Source: Cladophialophora immunda (taxonomy: Eukaryota; Ascomycota; Eurotiomycetes; Chaetothyriales; Herpotrichiellaceae). From it: a stretch of DNA of 64,000 bases. Each line of letters starts with the position of its first letter. Positions within the stretch are counted from its first letter, which is position 1. This document shows positions 12,110-22,592 of the stretch, one piece after another. Location of the stretch: assembly GCF_000835495.1 (NCBI RefSeq), contig NW_015622542.1, positions 6,222,485 through 6,286,484 on the forward strand, written 5' to 3'. The notes beneath the pieces are model-generated. The model was not told where the DNA came from. It did no database searches and was given only the letters and a program-made list of their open reading frames with translations. The translations under genes were made by a program, and so were the position numbers.

Positions 12110-12258
12110 CGAGGACACTGCATTCTCCCCACGGGGTCCTCCTGGATCCCATCCGCAGCAAGCCAAGCATGGGATATCGGTGAACATCCAATAGCAATGA
12201 GGGTATATTCGCTGTATTGGTCACAAACTCGCCAACACAAACGTGGACGGGCTCTTAT

Positions 12259-12515
12259 CCGCGGCTATTGGTACTTCCACGTTTTTGAGAATCCAATCGG
12301 AGCTTATCAATGTCCAGAATTGGTTAGAGCCAACCCTTTATCCCCGGCTACCTCGATTGTTAGGAAGAGTTTTAGTGAGTTCTACCCCCGGCTAGTTCAA
12401 CGTCTGGAAAGACACTTGGGCTTTACCCCCGGCTACACGATCTCCACCGAAAATTGATCCTCACCCCCCCAGGATACTTGATTTCTAGTGATGGAATCAT
12501 ACTTTACCCCGGCTA
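12259..12515 (+). promoter_or_regulatory. Array of repeated CCCCGGCTA motifs
   Basis: Four exact copies of CCCCGGCTA lie at 12342-12350, 12386-12394, 12427-12435 and 12507-12515, all in the same orientation. A one-mismatch copy, CCGCGGCTA, lies at 12259-12267. All are preceded by pyrimidine/TA-rich bases (TTTAT, TTCTAC, TTTAC, TTTA, CTTAT), so the shared unit is about 13 bp. Zn2Cys6 proteins recognise CGG-containing half-sites, which every copy contains. The nearest site is about 100 bp from the oxidoreductase start codon. The binding factor is unknown; the regulators at 1-980 and 6389-9031 are candidates. Confidence 0.65.
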
Positions 12516-12537
12516 AATCACGCCGTAGCAATGGGGG

Positions 12538-12543
12538 TATATA
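12538..12543 (+). promoter_or_regulatory. TATA box for AsaB-like gene
   Basis: TATATA lies 74 bp before the ATG at 12617, directly downstream of the last CCCCGGCTA site. Confidence 0.5.
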
Positions 12544-12616
12544 GATCCCACTACAGGCGCTCGGTTCACACACTCGACATCGATCTCGAACCCAACAGAG
12601 AGATCCTATACCCACC

Positions 12617-13646
12617 ATGGCGACCGAGGTCCAAACACTCCCAGCTGCCGTCACGACCATTCTAAACTACCATCTCGAGCCTGAGCGAGGTGGAGCGGAG
12701 GTATGGTGTCCCGGAACAGTGCGCGACAAGCGCCGGCCGCACGAACACCAAGAAGTCACCGTTTCCAACATTCGAGGCCGGGAGGACGAGTTCACGCTGG
12801 ACGAGCAGGGGTTCGCCGTCGGGCCGTTCACGACGTCCGTGGCGGACGTTGAAGACGATTCGGAATTCACGGGACAGTACTACCAAGACGTGGTCGCGCA
12901 TCTGCAGAAAATGTAGGTCTGAGCCACTTCCTGCCGTTGTGTGTGTGCTAACATTGTCTCCAAGCACTGGCGCAACGAAGGTCATCCCTGTGGTTCACAT
13001 TGTCCGTCGACTTCAATGGGACCAGGTGGCGGAGGCCGAGAAGGACCTGGCTGACGATGAGCCGGTGACGGCCCCAACGGCCAATCGCTCCGGTGAGCAA
13101 GACACATACTCCCGTCTCTGACAAGCAGCCGCTTACTGAATGAGTGGTGCAGTCCACGTCGATCAGTCGTACTTTGGCGCCGAGCTTGTCCGCGACAGCA
13201 AGTTGCAAGAACTGCCAGACGCGGAGGCCGAGAAACTCAGAAAGGTCCGCTGGGCCATCATCAACCTGTGGCGGCCCCTCAATCTGGTGACGCGCGATAA
13301 CATGGCTCTCTGCGACGCTCGGACCGTGGACGAGAAGGACTTGACGGCCGTGTACGCGGACCTCCCGCAGAAGCTCCGGAACGCGAAGACGGGCTACAAC
13401 TTCGCGGCGAAATCCCGGTCCGAGGCGTGGGAGGTCAAGGCCAACCCGGGCGCGCACAAGTGGTACTACGCGGCGAACATGACGCCCAACGAGGCCTTGC
13501 TGATCAAGCAGTTTGATTCAAAGCCTCACGGCGTCGCGAGGCGGACCCCCCACAGTGCGTTCTCGGCCAAGGAGGACTATGGACCGACGAGGCAGAGTAT
13601 CGAGGTTAGATGTCTGTGTTTCTGGGAAGATCAACCGCAAGAGTGA
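12617..13646 (+). CDS. AsaB/CmcJ-family hydroxylase or desaturase
   Basis: Three exons, 12617-12912, 12965-13092 and 13153-13646, with introns of 52 and 60 nt, encode 305 residues. The first donor (GTAGGT) splits an Ile codon and skips the in-frame TAG. The second junction joins NRS to VHVDQS. Family-type features are the HVDQSYFG motif (His143-x-Asp145), WAIINLWRPLN, CDARTV, KWYYAANMTPNEALLIKQFDS, RTPHSAF and a terminal EVRCLCFWE. This matches the CmcJ/AsaB group found in fungal metabolite clusters, which includes AsaB of aspergillic acid and cephamycin CmcJ. His-x-Asp plus the later His suggest a non-haem Fe(II) site, but cofactor use varies in this group. It is probably co-regulated with the divergent exporter. 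The substrate is unknown. Confidence 0.85.
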
Positions 13647-14190
13647 CTGTGGTATAGATAAGGCCAGTTTAATATCATTTACCTGGTTACGAGGACGCCT
13701 TGGCCCTGTATACTCTCGCCTGTGACGCCTCACGTGTTGTTGTAAAGCAATTCGTGATACCAGGACAACAATGAGGAACGATGGACTCAAGTTCGTCGCA
13801 TGAAGGAAATATACAAAGGGGGTTTTCTACGCAGTTGTATCCCTACGAGACAAACAGATCTCGCTTGCCTAAAATGTGACAACTCCATGACTGTATAACC
13901 CAGATGAAAGATGAGGACGGCATTCAGACGGACACACCCAAGGGCGCTTTTCCCGACATATTGCCTTGTCTGTCTTCCATCTATCAAGAGTGACTTCCTC
14001 TTTCTATATGTGTTTCTCTGGTAGAGAGAAATGCCCACTGCTTCGGCGAGAATCTGTCGAAATGAGTTGTTGAGGCGTCTATGCACTTTTGGACCCCAGT
14101 TGCGTACGCCATCGCTCAATCTCTTTGAACTTCAACCAGTGAGTCCAACAAGTATTGATGACGACCACCATCATACCGAGTCGACCAGTG
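13647..14190. other. Intergenic region between convergent genes
   Basis: 544 bp of 3' flanking DNA between the AsaB-like gene and the DUF6594 gene. Short ORFs occur in both strands with no recognisable content. Confidence 0.5.
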
Positions 14191-15254
14191 TCAGCTTGTC
14201 TGGCCTAAGAATACAACCAACACGGCCGTATATGCAGCCGCAGCCACCATGAGTTCTTGATTTTTGGCCGAGGATATCAATGAAAGAGAGATGCTGAAGA
14301 GAACGGTGAATAAGGAAGTCGCTATAAGCCCATAGGCTTTGTTGTTGATGTAAGAGAGAGCGTAGACAGGGGCAAGGAGGTCGATTGCGGCTATGATGGA
14401 TACGATGAATCTAGCGGCCATGTCAACGCCAGGAGAGACTGGTACGTGATAGGGTCGCCCGGCGAATTGGATCTGGATGCCGCTTTTATTCTCCTCGAGC
14501 TTTCGTTTTATCGTTGCCGTATGTGTCATTGATCGTCCATATCCACCGGAGAAGGTCCTCGACAATGTTCGAGTCATGACCCTGATGGTATCTGCTTCCA
14601 CCCCTAGAGCCTTCGGAGTAAGGTCCATCATCCCGTAAGCGTCCGCAGCCGTCACGTAATGTTGTGTGTTCAATCTAACGCACATGGTCTCCGCTGCAGC
14701 TTGTCTTTCTTCGACAGAAGGTCGCGTCATCCTGAAAATCTCTTGGAATGATTTCGCCGCCTCATCTAGTCTTAATCAGAGTCTCCTAGAGTTTCGAAGT
14801 GCGCACGACCTAACTTACAATATTCACGAAGTAAGCGGCGCATTTCTGTAACCATGTTTCCGTCCACTGATCCGGGAAGGTCGGTGTTTTCGGGTCTGTA
14901 TATCTTGGATTCCAACTGGATAAGTTCATGTTGATAATGGTAAAGATTAAGTAAGTTCAAAGTTTCGAACCTCTTAAACTTATACCAAAGTTCTGGGTAT
15001 TCTCCTCTCGAACATTTGAACAGGTCCTGGCTGGTTCCAGCATCCCTTTGCCCGTCCCAAAACTCGACTGAAGCATAGTCTGGTGGCGGCCCTATGCGAG
15101 GTACTTGGCGCTCGAGAATCCTCCTAATTTCATCTTGATCGCCTTGTATGTTCTCGAAGACTGCAGTTGGAGGCTCTTCCTTTGCTTCGTTACTTGGCGT
15201 TTCGCCGGGGCCGGGCACGTCGAACTGCACATGAAGGTCATCGGGATCACTCAT
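14191..15254 (-). CDS. DUF6594-type membrane protein
   Basis: Two exons, 15254-14819 and 14765-14191, with a 53-nt intron (GTAAGT...CTAG), encode 336 residues. The junction gives LREYYEAAKSFQEI, in register with the helical core of DUF6594 proteins. Visible features are an acidic N terminus, the ELWYKFKRFETLNLLNLYHY segment, LIQLESKI, and three C-terminal hydrophobic spans (about residues 262-284, 289-310 and 317-333). The family is abundant and uncharacterised in ascomycetes; the layout is a cytosolic helical domain followed by terminal membrane spans. The start at 15254 was chosen because the upstream in-frame extension is not family-like. Its relation to the neighbouring exporter/oxidoreductase pair is unclear. 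Confidence 0.8.
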
Positions 15255-16365
15255 CTTGGGCAGATATGTTGAATGCGAGCAAAAAGAGATATCGCAACCG
15301 TAAATCAAATTTATATCATGATTTCCGCGGGATATTGGGGCGATGCCTACCTTCGTGCGTTCATGAGTGGTCAGCCTGGCGTCAGCCTTGGGCGTCAATA
15401 CGAGGATGTTCTGAGCCACGCAGGGAGAGTGGCAAACCAATCATAGTAAGACAACGCAACTGAGGTCCTGCAACTCACAAGGCCGTGCCACTCGACGGTG
15501 TGTGGCGAATAAGAGAGGAACAAATCTACTCTGCAAATATCTGAGGGAGGAGACAAGACAAGGCCGACAACGATTGCACCTAGTAATTCCATTAACAGCC
15601 ATGCAGAATGGGCCAAGGAAAGAGTGGCTTGTGGCTGCGGTTGCACATGATGGTGAAGGGAATAGTCCGTTTTTGGTACCAGCGAGATTAAGAGCCAGAT
15701 GCCCCCCAGGACAGATTTCCTCGCCACCAAGATATACGCAGCCGCATCCCTATTTTGGCTACGACAACATCATCGTTGGAGATGGCTGTTGCATCGAATT
15801 TCTGGATTTCCCCGTGTCTCAGCCATGGATTTCTCGGGCTTGACAATGCGAGTGGCGTCTATCCCCAAGCCGCGTTTCCACGGCAACCACTCGGGTCTCC
15901 AAAGTCAACCTCCAACCTCACAAGGCTGTGATTGGTGTTGCTCCTTTCTCCCTCCCATACATCCCGCACGGCATGGCGCAGGAGCTATGCTCTGTTAAGA
16001 GCGAAAAGATGGACAGTCCGGGAAATACCTCATGTGTTGCGCTGCCATCCCATGTACGAGTAGGTTTGGTGGCGGGCTGATGTCCCCCAGCCTTGATCCT
16101 TGCCGCCATGAAGGCTTATTTTCCCATCAACCCAACAACCAAAAGCCTGAATTGCATGAAGATGCTTTCCCGTCCCTCAAAAGGGCGACAACGCCTGACT
16201 GGAGGGGTCTCACTCCTCCCAGAAGACACCACATCGAGCTGCAGTAAGCTTGTTGGGCCGAAACATCGGAGACAAGGTCATTTATGATCGGATCACAAGC
16301 CAGCTGGCGCACCTCTATACTTCAATACCGGACAAACAACAGGAGTATCATAGAGGCCTTGTCTC
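15255..16365. other. Intergenic region between divergent DUF6594 and wall-protein genes
   Basis: 1.1 kb containing both promoters. The ORFs at 15395-15730 (minus) and 15502-15843 (plus) overlap each other, and neither shows recognisable domains, so I do not call them genes. Confidence 0.45.
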
Positions 16366-17371
16366 ATGCGTGCCATAACGCTCTTCGCGGGTCTACTCTC
16401 CCAGCTACAGAAGCGAGATACATAGTAAGTGCCCAGTGCTGGTTACTGTTTGATATCCATCGCCAGATCTGACAGTCTCAACTACCAGTGATGATGGACA
16501 GTACACTCAAGTCGTCCAAGCCACGAGCTGGAGCTACTCTCCGTCCTACTACACCTCGTATCTCTCGACGGAGATCATCACCATTACGTCGTACATCCCC
16601 TGCCCCGTCCTCACCAGCTACACCACAATCTACAAGTGCTCGACCTGCGGCGCGTGCGACAGCTGCAGCCCCACGGCGCAGACCACGTGCGAGCCGAAAC
16701 TGTGCGCCACGTACATCTACGACGTGGTCGAAGCAACCACCACGCCCTACGTTCCGGGCGAGTACGCCATGGCCTATGTGACGAGCTACAGCGGCGCGCA
16801 GGCCGTGACGACGAGCATCCCCGCGTCCTGGTGCACGGCGTACGAGCAACTCGACTTCACCGGCATCGACTGCCAGACCCTGCCCGCCTGCGGCGGCGGG
16901 AGCTCGGGCGGGCTCACATGCGAAGCGAAGCCGTGCACCACGTGCATCGACGAGGACGGCGACGGGGACTACGAGACCCTCACCGAGGGCACGCAGTACT
17001 TCTTCACCGAGTTCGCCCGACTCACCGTGAACGGCCAGGTCACGTCCACGCCCGCCAGCCTGTGCGGGGTGCTGACCATCCCGACGCCGTGGTACGTCCA
17101 GCCGACGCTCGCCTGTGGCTATGACGACGGCAATGCCGACAACAACGACGACAACAGCGACGACCAAGGCGGCCAGGTTATCACCTACACTTACACGACC
17201 AACGGTGCCACCATTGTCGTCGCCACCAGCCTGCCCTCGCACGGCGGCGCATTCCATCTCACCGGCAGCGGCGGTGGAGCCCGGGTCGGTGGGGAGCTGG
17301 GAAGAAACGTGCTCTTCTGGATGTGGGTTGCCGGCGCGCTCGTCGCGGGCGTGGGGATGATTGTTCTTTGA
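16366..17371 (+). CDS. Secreted Cys/Thr-rich protein with probable GPI anchor
   Basis: Two exons, 16366-16424 and 16489-17371, with a 64-nt intron (GTAAGT...ACCAG), encode 313 residues. The short first exon supplies MRAITLFAGLLSQLQKR, which looks like a signal peptide ending in a Lys-Arg (Kex2-type) site. The body is rich in Thr, Ser, Tyr and paired Cys (CSTCGACDSC, CEAKPCTTC), followed by an acidic Asp/Asn/Gly stretch (about residues 246-260). A Gly/Ser-rich linker and a hydrophobic terminus (FWMWVAGALVAGVGMIVL) resemble a GPI-attachment signal. A cell-wall or surface location is therefore inferred. No enzymatic motif is visible. The long minus-strand frame over the same DNA is a high-GC shadow. 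Confidence 0.75.
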
Positions 17372-18448
17372 GAAACGAAATCCCCCGATATCGACATGTG
17401 ACAATTATATGATCAAAAAAGGGGGTGGAACAAGACGGAACTAGAGACGTATTTGTGCCTTTCTTCTCTATGGCATAACGCATTGGAAATGACTACGACA
17501 GTGGAGTATGACTATAAGGAGAGTCGGGCGTGGAACCTCTGAATATCATAACAATGATTTGACGCCAGGGCAAACAGCGGGTCGGGGGAAACTCTGTACA
17601 TTGGAATGGAATGGACATGCCGGTGGATGTCTCACTTTACTATTATACCAGGGAGGACGGTTCTCGAGGGAAGCACATGGTTGCATATAGCATCAGCATT
17701 CAGGTCAGGCCATGGGCAATGGAATGGACCGGTACAAATGGACGACGGATGGGCAGGACGGACTAAATGATTACATGCAAACCACAGTGAGCAAATGGGC
17801 AAATGGGGGGTAGTCTGGCTTGAATCTTGTTGGCAAAATATTGAAATTCAACTCTCTTCGTGCTCGTGAGTGTATTCTTTGGAGAGGGAGAGGGGAGGGG
17901 CGGTGCGCTGTTTGGTAGTCGTGGTGGTGGTGCTGATTTATCCTATCCTAACTGTAGCTGACGGGGCCTCGCACAAAACATTCCCAACTCGAGTCTCGAG
18001 GAAGGCGTCTTGCGTCTTGCGTCTTCGCCTGAGGCTGTCTTTCTCCTTTCCGACGCTGGAAAACAAAACAAAAAGAGCCAATACCGCCATCCTCCAAACC
18101 AGGACGCGTCTTCGGGGGATCTTCCTTATCCGGTCAAGCAACCTAGGTCCCTCTTCATCAAAAAAATTGGCATTCCAAACTCCCAATAGGCCTTTTCGGT
18201 GGAGATGGGGAACCGAGCGCGCCAACGTCCCGTAGACATGTGTGTAGGTATGTAGCTGTCCGGAAGGTCGAGCGACGCTGTGAGGGCCGAATTGTTCTTC
18301 ATGGAGGGTGGGAGCGGTCTTCTTCTCCCCGGGCTGCTGCAATGCTGCGCTTCGCCATTCACCGGGCTTGACTTTGAAAGTGTTTTAGACCTGCGATGCT
18401 GAAAGGGGGAGGGGGAGGAGGTGCCTTCGGCCTTTCCGCCTCTTCTCA
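17372..18448. other. Intergenic region between convergent wall-protein and RanBP genes
   Basis: 1.08 kb of 3' flanks. Short ORFs and purine-rich tracts occur, but I recognise nothing. Confidence 0.5.
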
Positions 18449-20356
18449 TCACAGCTCTTCCTGCAGTTCTCGGATCTTGTAGTAGATTTCTCTCAGGGTC
18501 TCTTCTTTACCAACCTGTTCCCAGAGTATTAGCAGGGCGGACAAATGGAGCCGGCTGGTGGCAATAGACGGAAGCTGACAGCATTTCTGGTGGGATGGCG
18601 TTGCTGGATGTCTTACCTTTATCTGGAATCCCGTCGGCTTCCCTCCCTCCAGTCCAGTGAGATGCATAGTCTTCCCACTCGGTTCTTTGCCGTCGTGCGT
18701 GCCGACGTTCATCTCCTTAAATACCGGCGTGTTGAGGAGCAGGCGGTGCGTGCCCATGGCGCGCATGATGAGTCGTCCTCTACGTTCGAGAGTCACAGAC
18801 GACTCACGTTCGCCGCCTTCAAGGGCAGCTTCAATGTCTTCTTCATTTGTTTCCCCAGAATCGTCTTCAGCCTTGCCCTCTCTGCTTCCATCATTCTTGC
18901 CGTCTGTGGCAGGGCTTTGGACAGTTGACCTTGCTTCGAATCGCATGTTGATCTTGAAATCACCCAAACCGCTTTCTTTCCACTCCCTGTCGAAGTGGTA
19001 AAGCTTCGCCCGGCAGCTGAAGATGGTTCTTTCATCCTCTTCTCCTGTATTAACTAGGAAGACAGTCAGTTAATCCTCCTCCTTCACAATGGAAATCAAC
19101 TCACGCTCTTGCTCGCGGAATCTCGGATCCTGTTCGGCTTCTTCCTCCGCCTGCTGTGCCTCGTCGTGCTCGCCTCCGTCTTCGCTTTCTTCCTCCTCTT
19201 CATTTGATTTTGCTCCGAACGGCTTAGATTTGCCAAACGTGCCCGCCGCTCCTGCGGGAGTAGCAAATGGTGAGACCCCCATGCCGAGTGGCTTTGCAGC
19301 ACTTCCAAACCCGCTCCCACCTCCAAATCCACCAGTAGAGCCAAATCCGCCCGCTGAGCCGAAGCCTGACATGGGCTTACTTGCAAATGGTGATGCACCC
19401 CCGAATCCGCCAGAAGTCGACGCGAACCCGCTTGCTCCTCCGCCCCCACCAAACCCACCACCAGGTTTGGCGGTCGCGCCTACGGCTCCAAAGGGTGACT
19501 TTTCGGATGCTGCGAATGCTGCTAAACCGGAGGAAGCAAAGGCGGAACTTGACGTCCCGCTACCAGGAGACAAAATCGACTCCGACGCTTTCTCCGGTGA
19601 TTTGGGTGGTTTAAAACTGCTGAATGGAGATGCTGTTGACGTGTTGGCGAATCCTGACGATGTCGGGATCAGCGATTTGGCTGCTTGTTCGGCCGACGGA
19701 ATGGTTTGGACTGGGATTGCTTCAGCTGCTGGCTTCTTGTCCAAGCCAGGAGCAACATTAGGTCGTTCGTCCTCTGCCGTGAGACCTCCCAAGTCTTGCG
19801 CACTAGCACCTGTCTCCATCTCCTCCTTCGAGGGCGCCGAAACTAGGATCCCAGGCCCGCCTGGAGACTGTTGTGCTTCTGCGTCACTCTCTTCTTGGAC
19901 CGGACTCGCCATGTCCTCGTGTTTGTCAAAAGTCTGTATCTCCTCGTCGTTCCCCGAAATTTCACGAGATCTCATTCTCTTGTGCTGGCTTGCCTTTTTC
20001 GGCAGCGGAGGCCCCCCGTTCTCGACGCCAGGGCCAGACTCTTCGGCTTGCAGGTCTTCAAATGATCGTTTCTTGGAAGGGCGGCCTCGTGCTTGTCCAT
20101 TTTCGCTTTGTGATTCAGGAGAGGCCTCGACGGTGGTAGCGTCGCCCACAGGGCGGTCTCCAACCACTCCAGGCTTTGCCTTGGAGTATTGTGAGAGTCC
20201 TGCGATAGATGTTTTCTTCAATTTCTCCCGTGCGGTGCGTTCGCCTCCCTCGCCGTCTGAACTCCCATCTTGAGGCGGCAGATCTTGTATGACTGTGTCT
20301 TCTGTCGATTCATGCTGCGGTGGCGGCAGATTTTCTGCTGGGTCGCTCGCGGACAT
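18449..20356 (-). CDS. Ran-binding nuclear transport factor, Hba1/Yrb2/RanBP3-like
   Basis: Three exons, 20356-19105, 19053-18617 and 18514-18449, encode 584 residues. The introns are 51 nt and 102 nt. The long one is a multiple of three with no in-frame stop, so an unspliced reading would insert 34 residues into the domain. The N-terminal half is polar with KKR/KRMR basic stretches, then a Gly/Phe-rich FG-repeat region (GFGSAGGFGSTGGFGGG, about residues 335-375). An acidic segment precedes a C-terminal RanBP1-type domain (from about residue 418: ERTIFSCRAKLYHFD, WKESGLGDFKINMRFE, RLIMRAMGTHRLLLN). This order, FG region then RanBP1 domain, is that of Yrb2/Hba1/RanBP3, Ran-GTP cofactors for Crm1-dependent export from the nucleus. 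It ends in ELQEEL. Confidence 0.9.
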
Positions 20357-21107
20357 CGTGGGTTATCGGAGTGAACAGATCTTGTTGAGAGGGAAATCCT
20401 GCAGTTCGTGTGGCGCTGCGGCAGTTTCCCAGGGAGCGGGATCTCGCAGATAGAATCCTCCTTCGTTGTAGACACTTTCCCGCCGGTCACTGGACACGTC
20501 GAGATTGGTACAGATGAATGTGTGATGAGTTCTCAATCCCCAGGTCGATCAGGCCACAAACCCCCTCATGGAACCAGCCCAGGTCTCCTCAAAATACCCC
20601 AGGGACTTGCCTCGAGTACAAACGGAAGGCAAAGAGGCTGCTTGCGCCTCGGGTGCTTGGAGGCTCGAGGGGCGGTGCGGGTACGGTGGTTGTCCTCAGT
20701 GGCTTGGTGGTGATCGTGATCAGGTAACCGATGGCGCTTTTTGTACTGTCTCCAGCAACGATTTGGGGCTGCCGCAGTGCGGTGGGATGTGCAACGTATT
20801 ATTTGGAAGCGACACAGAAGTAGGCGCCGGAAATCAGAGATGGATACGCAGTCAAAGGGATGCGCTGTCGGCACAAAGATACTGGCACGATATGATTGAA
20901 GCGGCTCAAGGCATGCGCAGGCACTTGCTCCGCACAAACAACACTCATAAACTTCTCTTCTTCCCGCCCCACCCACGGCAATGTCGTCAGGTCCTCCAAG
21001 CAGACTTTGAGACGTTGCTGTGTTATTGAATTGCTACCTTCTACATTAGAGGTGGAATACAGTTATAGCCATGCGACCGATACATCAGCCAACCCTTTTC
21101 CTGCAGT
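20357..21107. other. Intergenic region, RanBP promoter and Yip4 3' flank
   Basis: 751 bp between two minus-strand genes. Several short overlapping ORFs occur and none is recognisable. Confidence 0.5.
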
Positions 21108-22132
21108 CTAACTAATAAAACAAAGACAGCCGAGACTGACGTAGAAGACAAAGAGAGGGTAGACACTCAGAGCCACCCTATTCTTCACAACTCCTGATCC
21201 TCCGAGGATACTAACTCCGGCTGCGAGTGACCATGCAACAAGGACGATGTAGACAGGAATCCGCGCAATAGTCGGTAACCCGAGAGCGCTGAGTAGAGCG
21301 GCAATGGTCAGAGGGAACAGGGTATACCCGATGATGGAGACGGATTGCATGAAAGATCTAGAAAAGTGTCAGCACTGCTAGAATTCATCGGAGGCCGGGA
21401 AATCCTCACATATTCCCTCCGAGTAGTTTGATCTGAAGGGTAACCACAGCCTCGCCGATCCAGACCAGGGAAAAGACACCGGAAAAGACGAGGTCGGTCT
21501 GGCCTTTGCTGGCGCGCATAGAGAGGAAGACGCTCAGTAACAAGCAGAAAATTAGAGGACCCCTTAGTACAGCTGTTAGAATGCTTCCCGGGGACAAAAG
21601 ATGGCATCTCACCATAGATCCCAGTCTCTTAAGCCTTCACTCATCCCGCCCTGCAAGATTCCATCCGCGTCCGGCCAGCGTCCCAGCAGGCCTCTGAGAT
21701 CTCTTCCGAGCCCTCCTCCTTGACTCTCGACATCGCCCATGCCGGTGCCTTGTCTCTGGAGCATACCTCCAAGCAAGTACTTGGGGTAGAGGACTTGCTT
21801 CATTTTCTCCCATACCGCGAATAGGTCTCGAGACACTGTGTCCCAGACACTCTCATCGATGGTATTTTGTGTGGCATGCCTGTCTTCACCAGGTATTCTC
21901 GAGGTCAAATAGCTTTGGTTAAGGGGTGCGCTGGAAGAGGACGATTGAATGTTGCCTGTTAAAGGGGCGCGATCGGAGGTCTCGTATGATGGTTCGTCAG
22001 GTTCGACTTCTGCAGAAAATGAGCCTCAGATCTTTCGGGGTTGAAGCGAACTACCGTACCATCGTTGAGGAAGTCATCCTCGAGTACTGCATGATCGTCG
22101 TCGTAAGAGTTTCTTGATAGTCCGCTGGCCAT
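21108..22132 (-). CDS. YIP4: Yip1-domain Golgi protein, Yip4/YIPF6-like
   Basis: Four exons, 22132-22060, 22009-21613, 21562-21410 and 21357-21108, with three introns of 50-52 nt, encode 290 residues. The acidic N-terminal cytosolic region is followed by WEKMKQVLYP and the diagnostic RDWDLWGPLIFCLLLSVFLS, which appears only when exons 2 and 3 are joined. The third junction restores LLGGNISFMQSVSIIGYTLF. About five hydrophobic spans fill the C-terminal half and end at LGCLCFIS. The DLWGP motif and the FQS-like motif are typical of Yip1-family proteins. These bind Rab GTPases and act in ER-Golgi vesicle traffic. The YIPF6/Yip4 branch is favoured over Yip1/Yip5 by the DLWGPLIFCL form. Confidence 0.88.
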
Positions 22133-22592
22133 AGTTGCTAGAGTGTCAACATCCGCAACTGAAAAGGATGCCTGAGTGCGGCCACTGAGATAAACAGCAG
22201 TTGGATTGTCGCGCGATCACGATATCATGTAGGGCGTAGGGGTTTGGAGTCCGTCGGTGTGGTTGAGCAAACCGGACGTGATTGTAACAGGCTCGAGGAA
22301 GGGCTTGTTCTATGGCAGCCTCCAGTTCGACCCAAGCTGTGGCTTGAGGAGAACAGGGCCACCTCCAATACTCGTAGGGCTCGAGCGGGCTGAGCAGGTG
22401 TGTTGAATAAGTCAGATATTACGTAACCTTCTTTCGCGCTTTTGATTCGACAGATGGCAGTACAGTCCAAAGTGAGGACCATGGCCAACTGCACCTGTAT
22501 TCCACCTTTTGAGCTCAAGCGAAGGTGGTCCGATAGTGTCTTGATCGAAAGAGACCATCACACTTACATTGTGAATCTTGGATACTTCTATC
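22133..22592. other. Intergenic region, Yip4 promoter and GFA 3' flank
   Basis: 460 bp between two minus-strand genes. I see no further feature. Confidence 0.5.

Larger units (their letters stand above)
12017..12616. promoter_or_regulatory. Shared divergent promoter of MFS exporter and AsaB-like oxidoreductase
   Basis: 600 bp between two divergent start codons. It contains a TATA-like element near each gene and, nearer the oxidoreductase, a cluster of repeated CCCCGGCTA sites. Shared control of the two genes is inferred from the arrangement. Confidence 0.6.

Noticed and set aside
16478..17404. 308-codon minus-strand ORF rich in Arg, Gly and Val
   Set aside because: Shadow of the high-GC wall-protein gene. 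No domain is seen, and the plus strand has a coherent signal peptide, Cys pattern and GPI tail.
19089..20273. 394-codon plus-strand ORF, Pro/Ser-rich
   Set aside because: It lies exactly antisense to the first exon of the RanBP3-like gene. Its Pro/Asn/Ser repeats are the mirror of the Gly/Phe repeats on the real strand.
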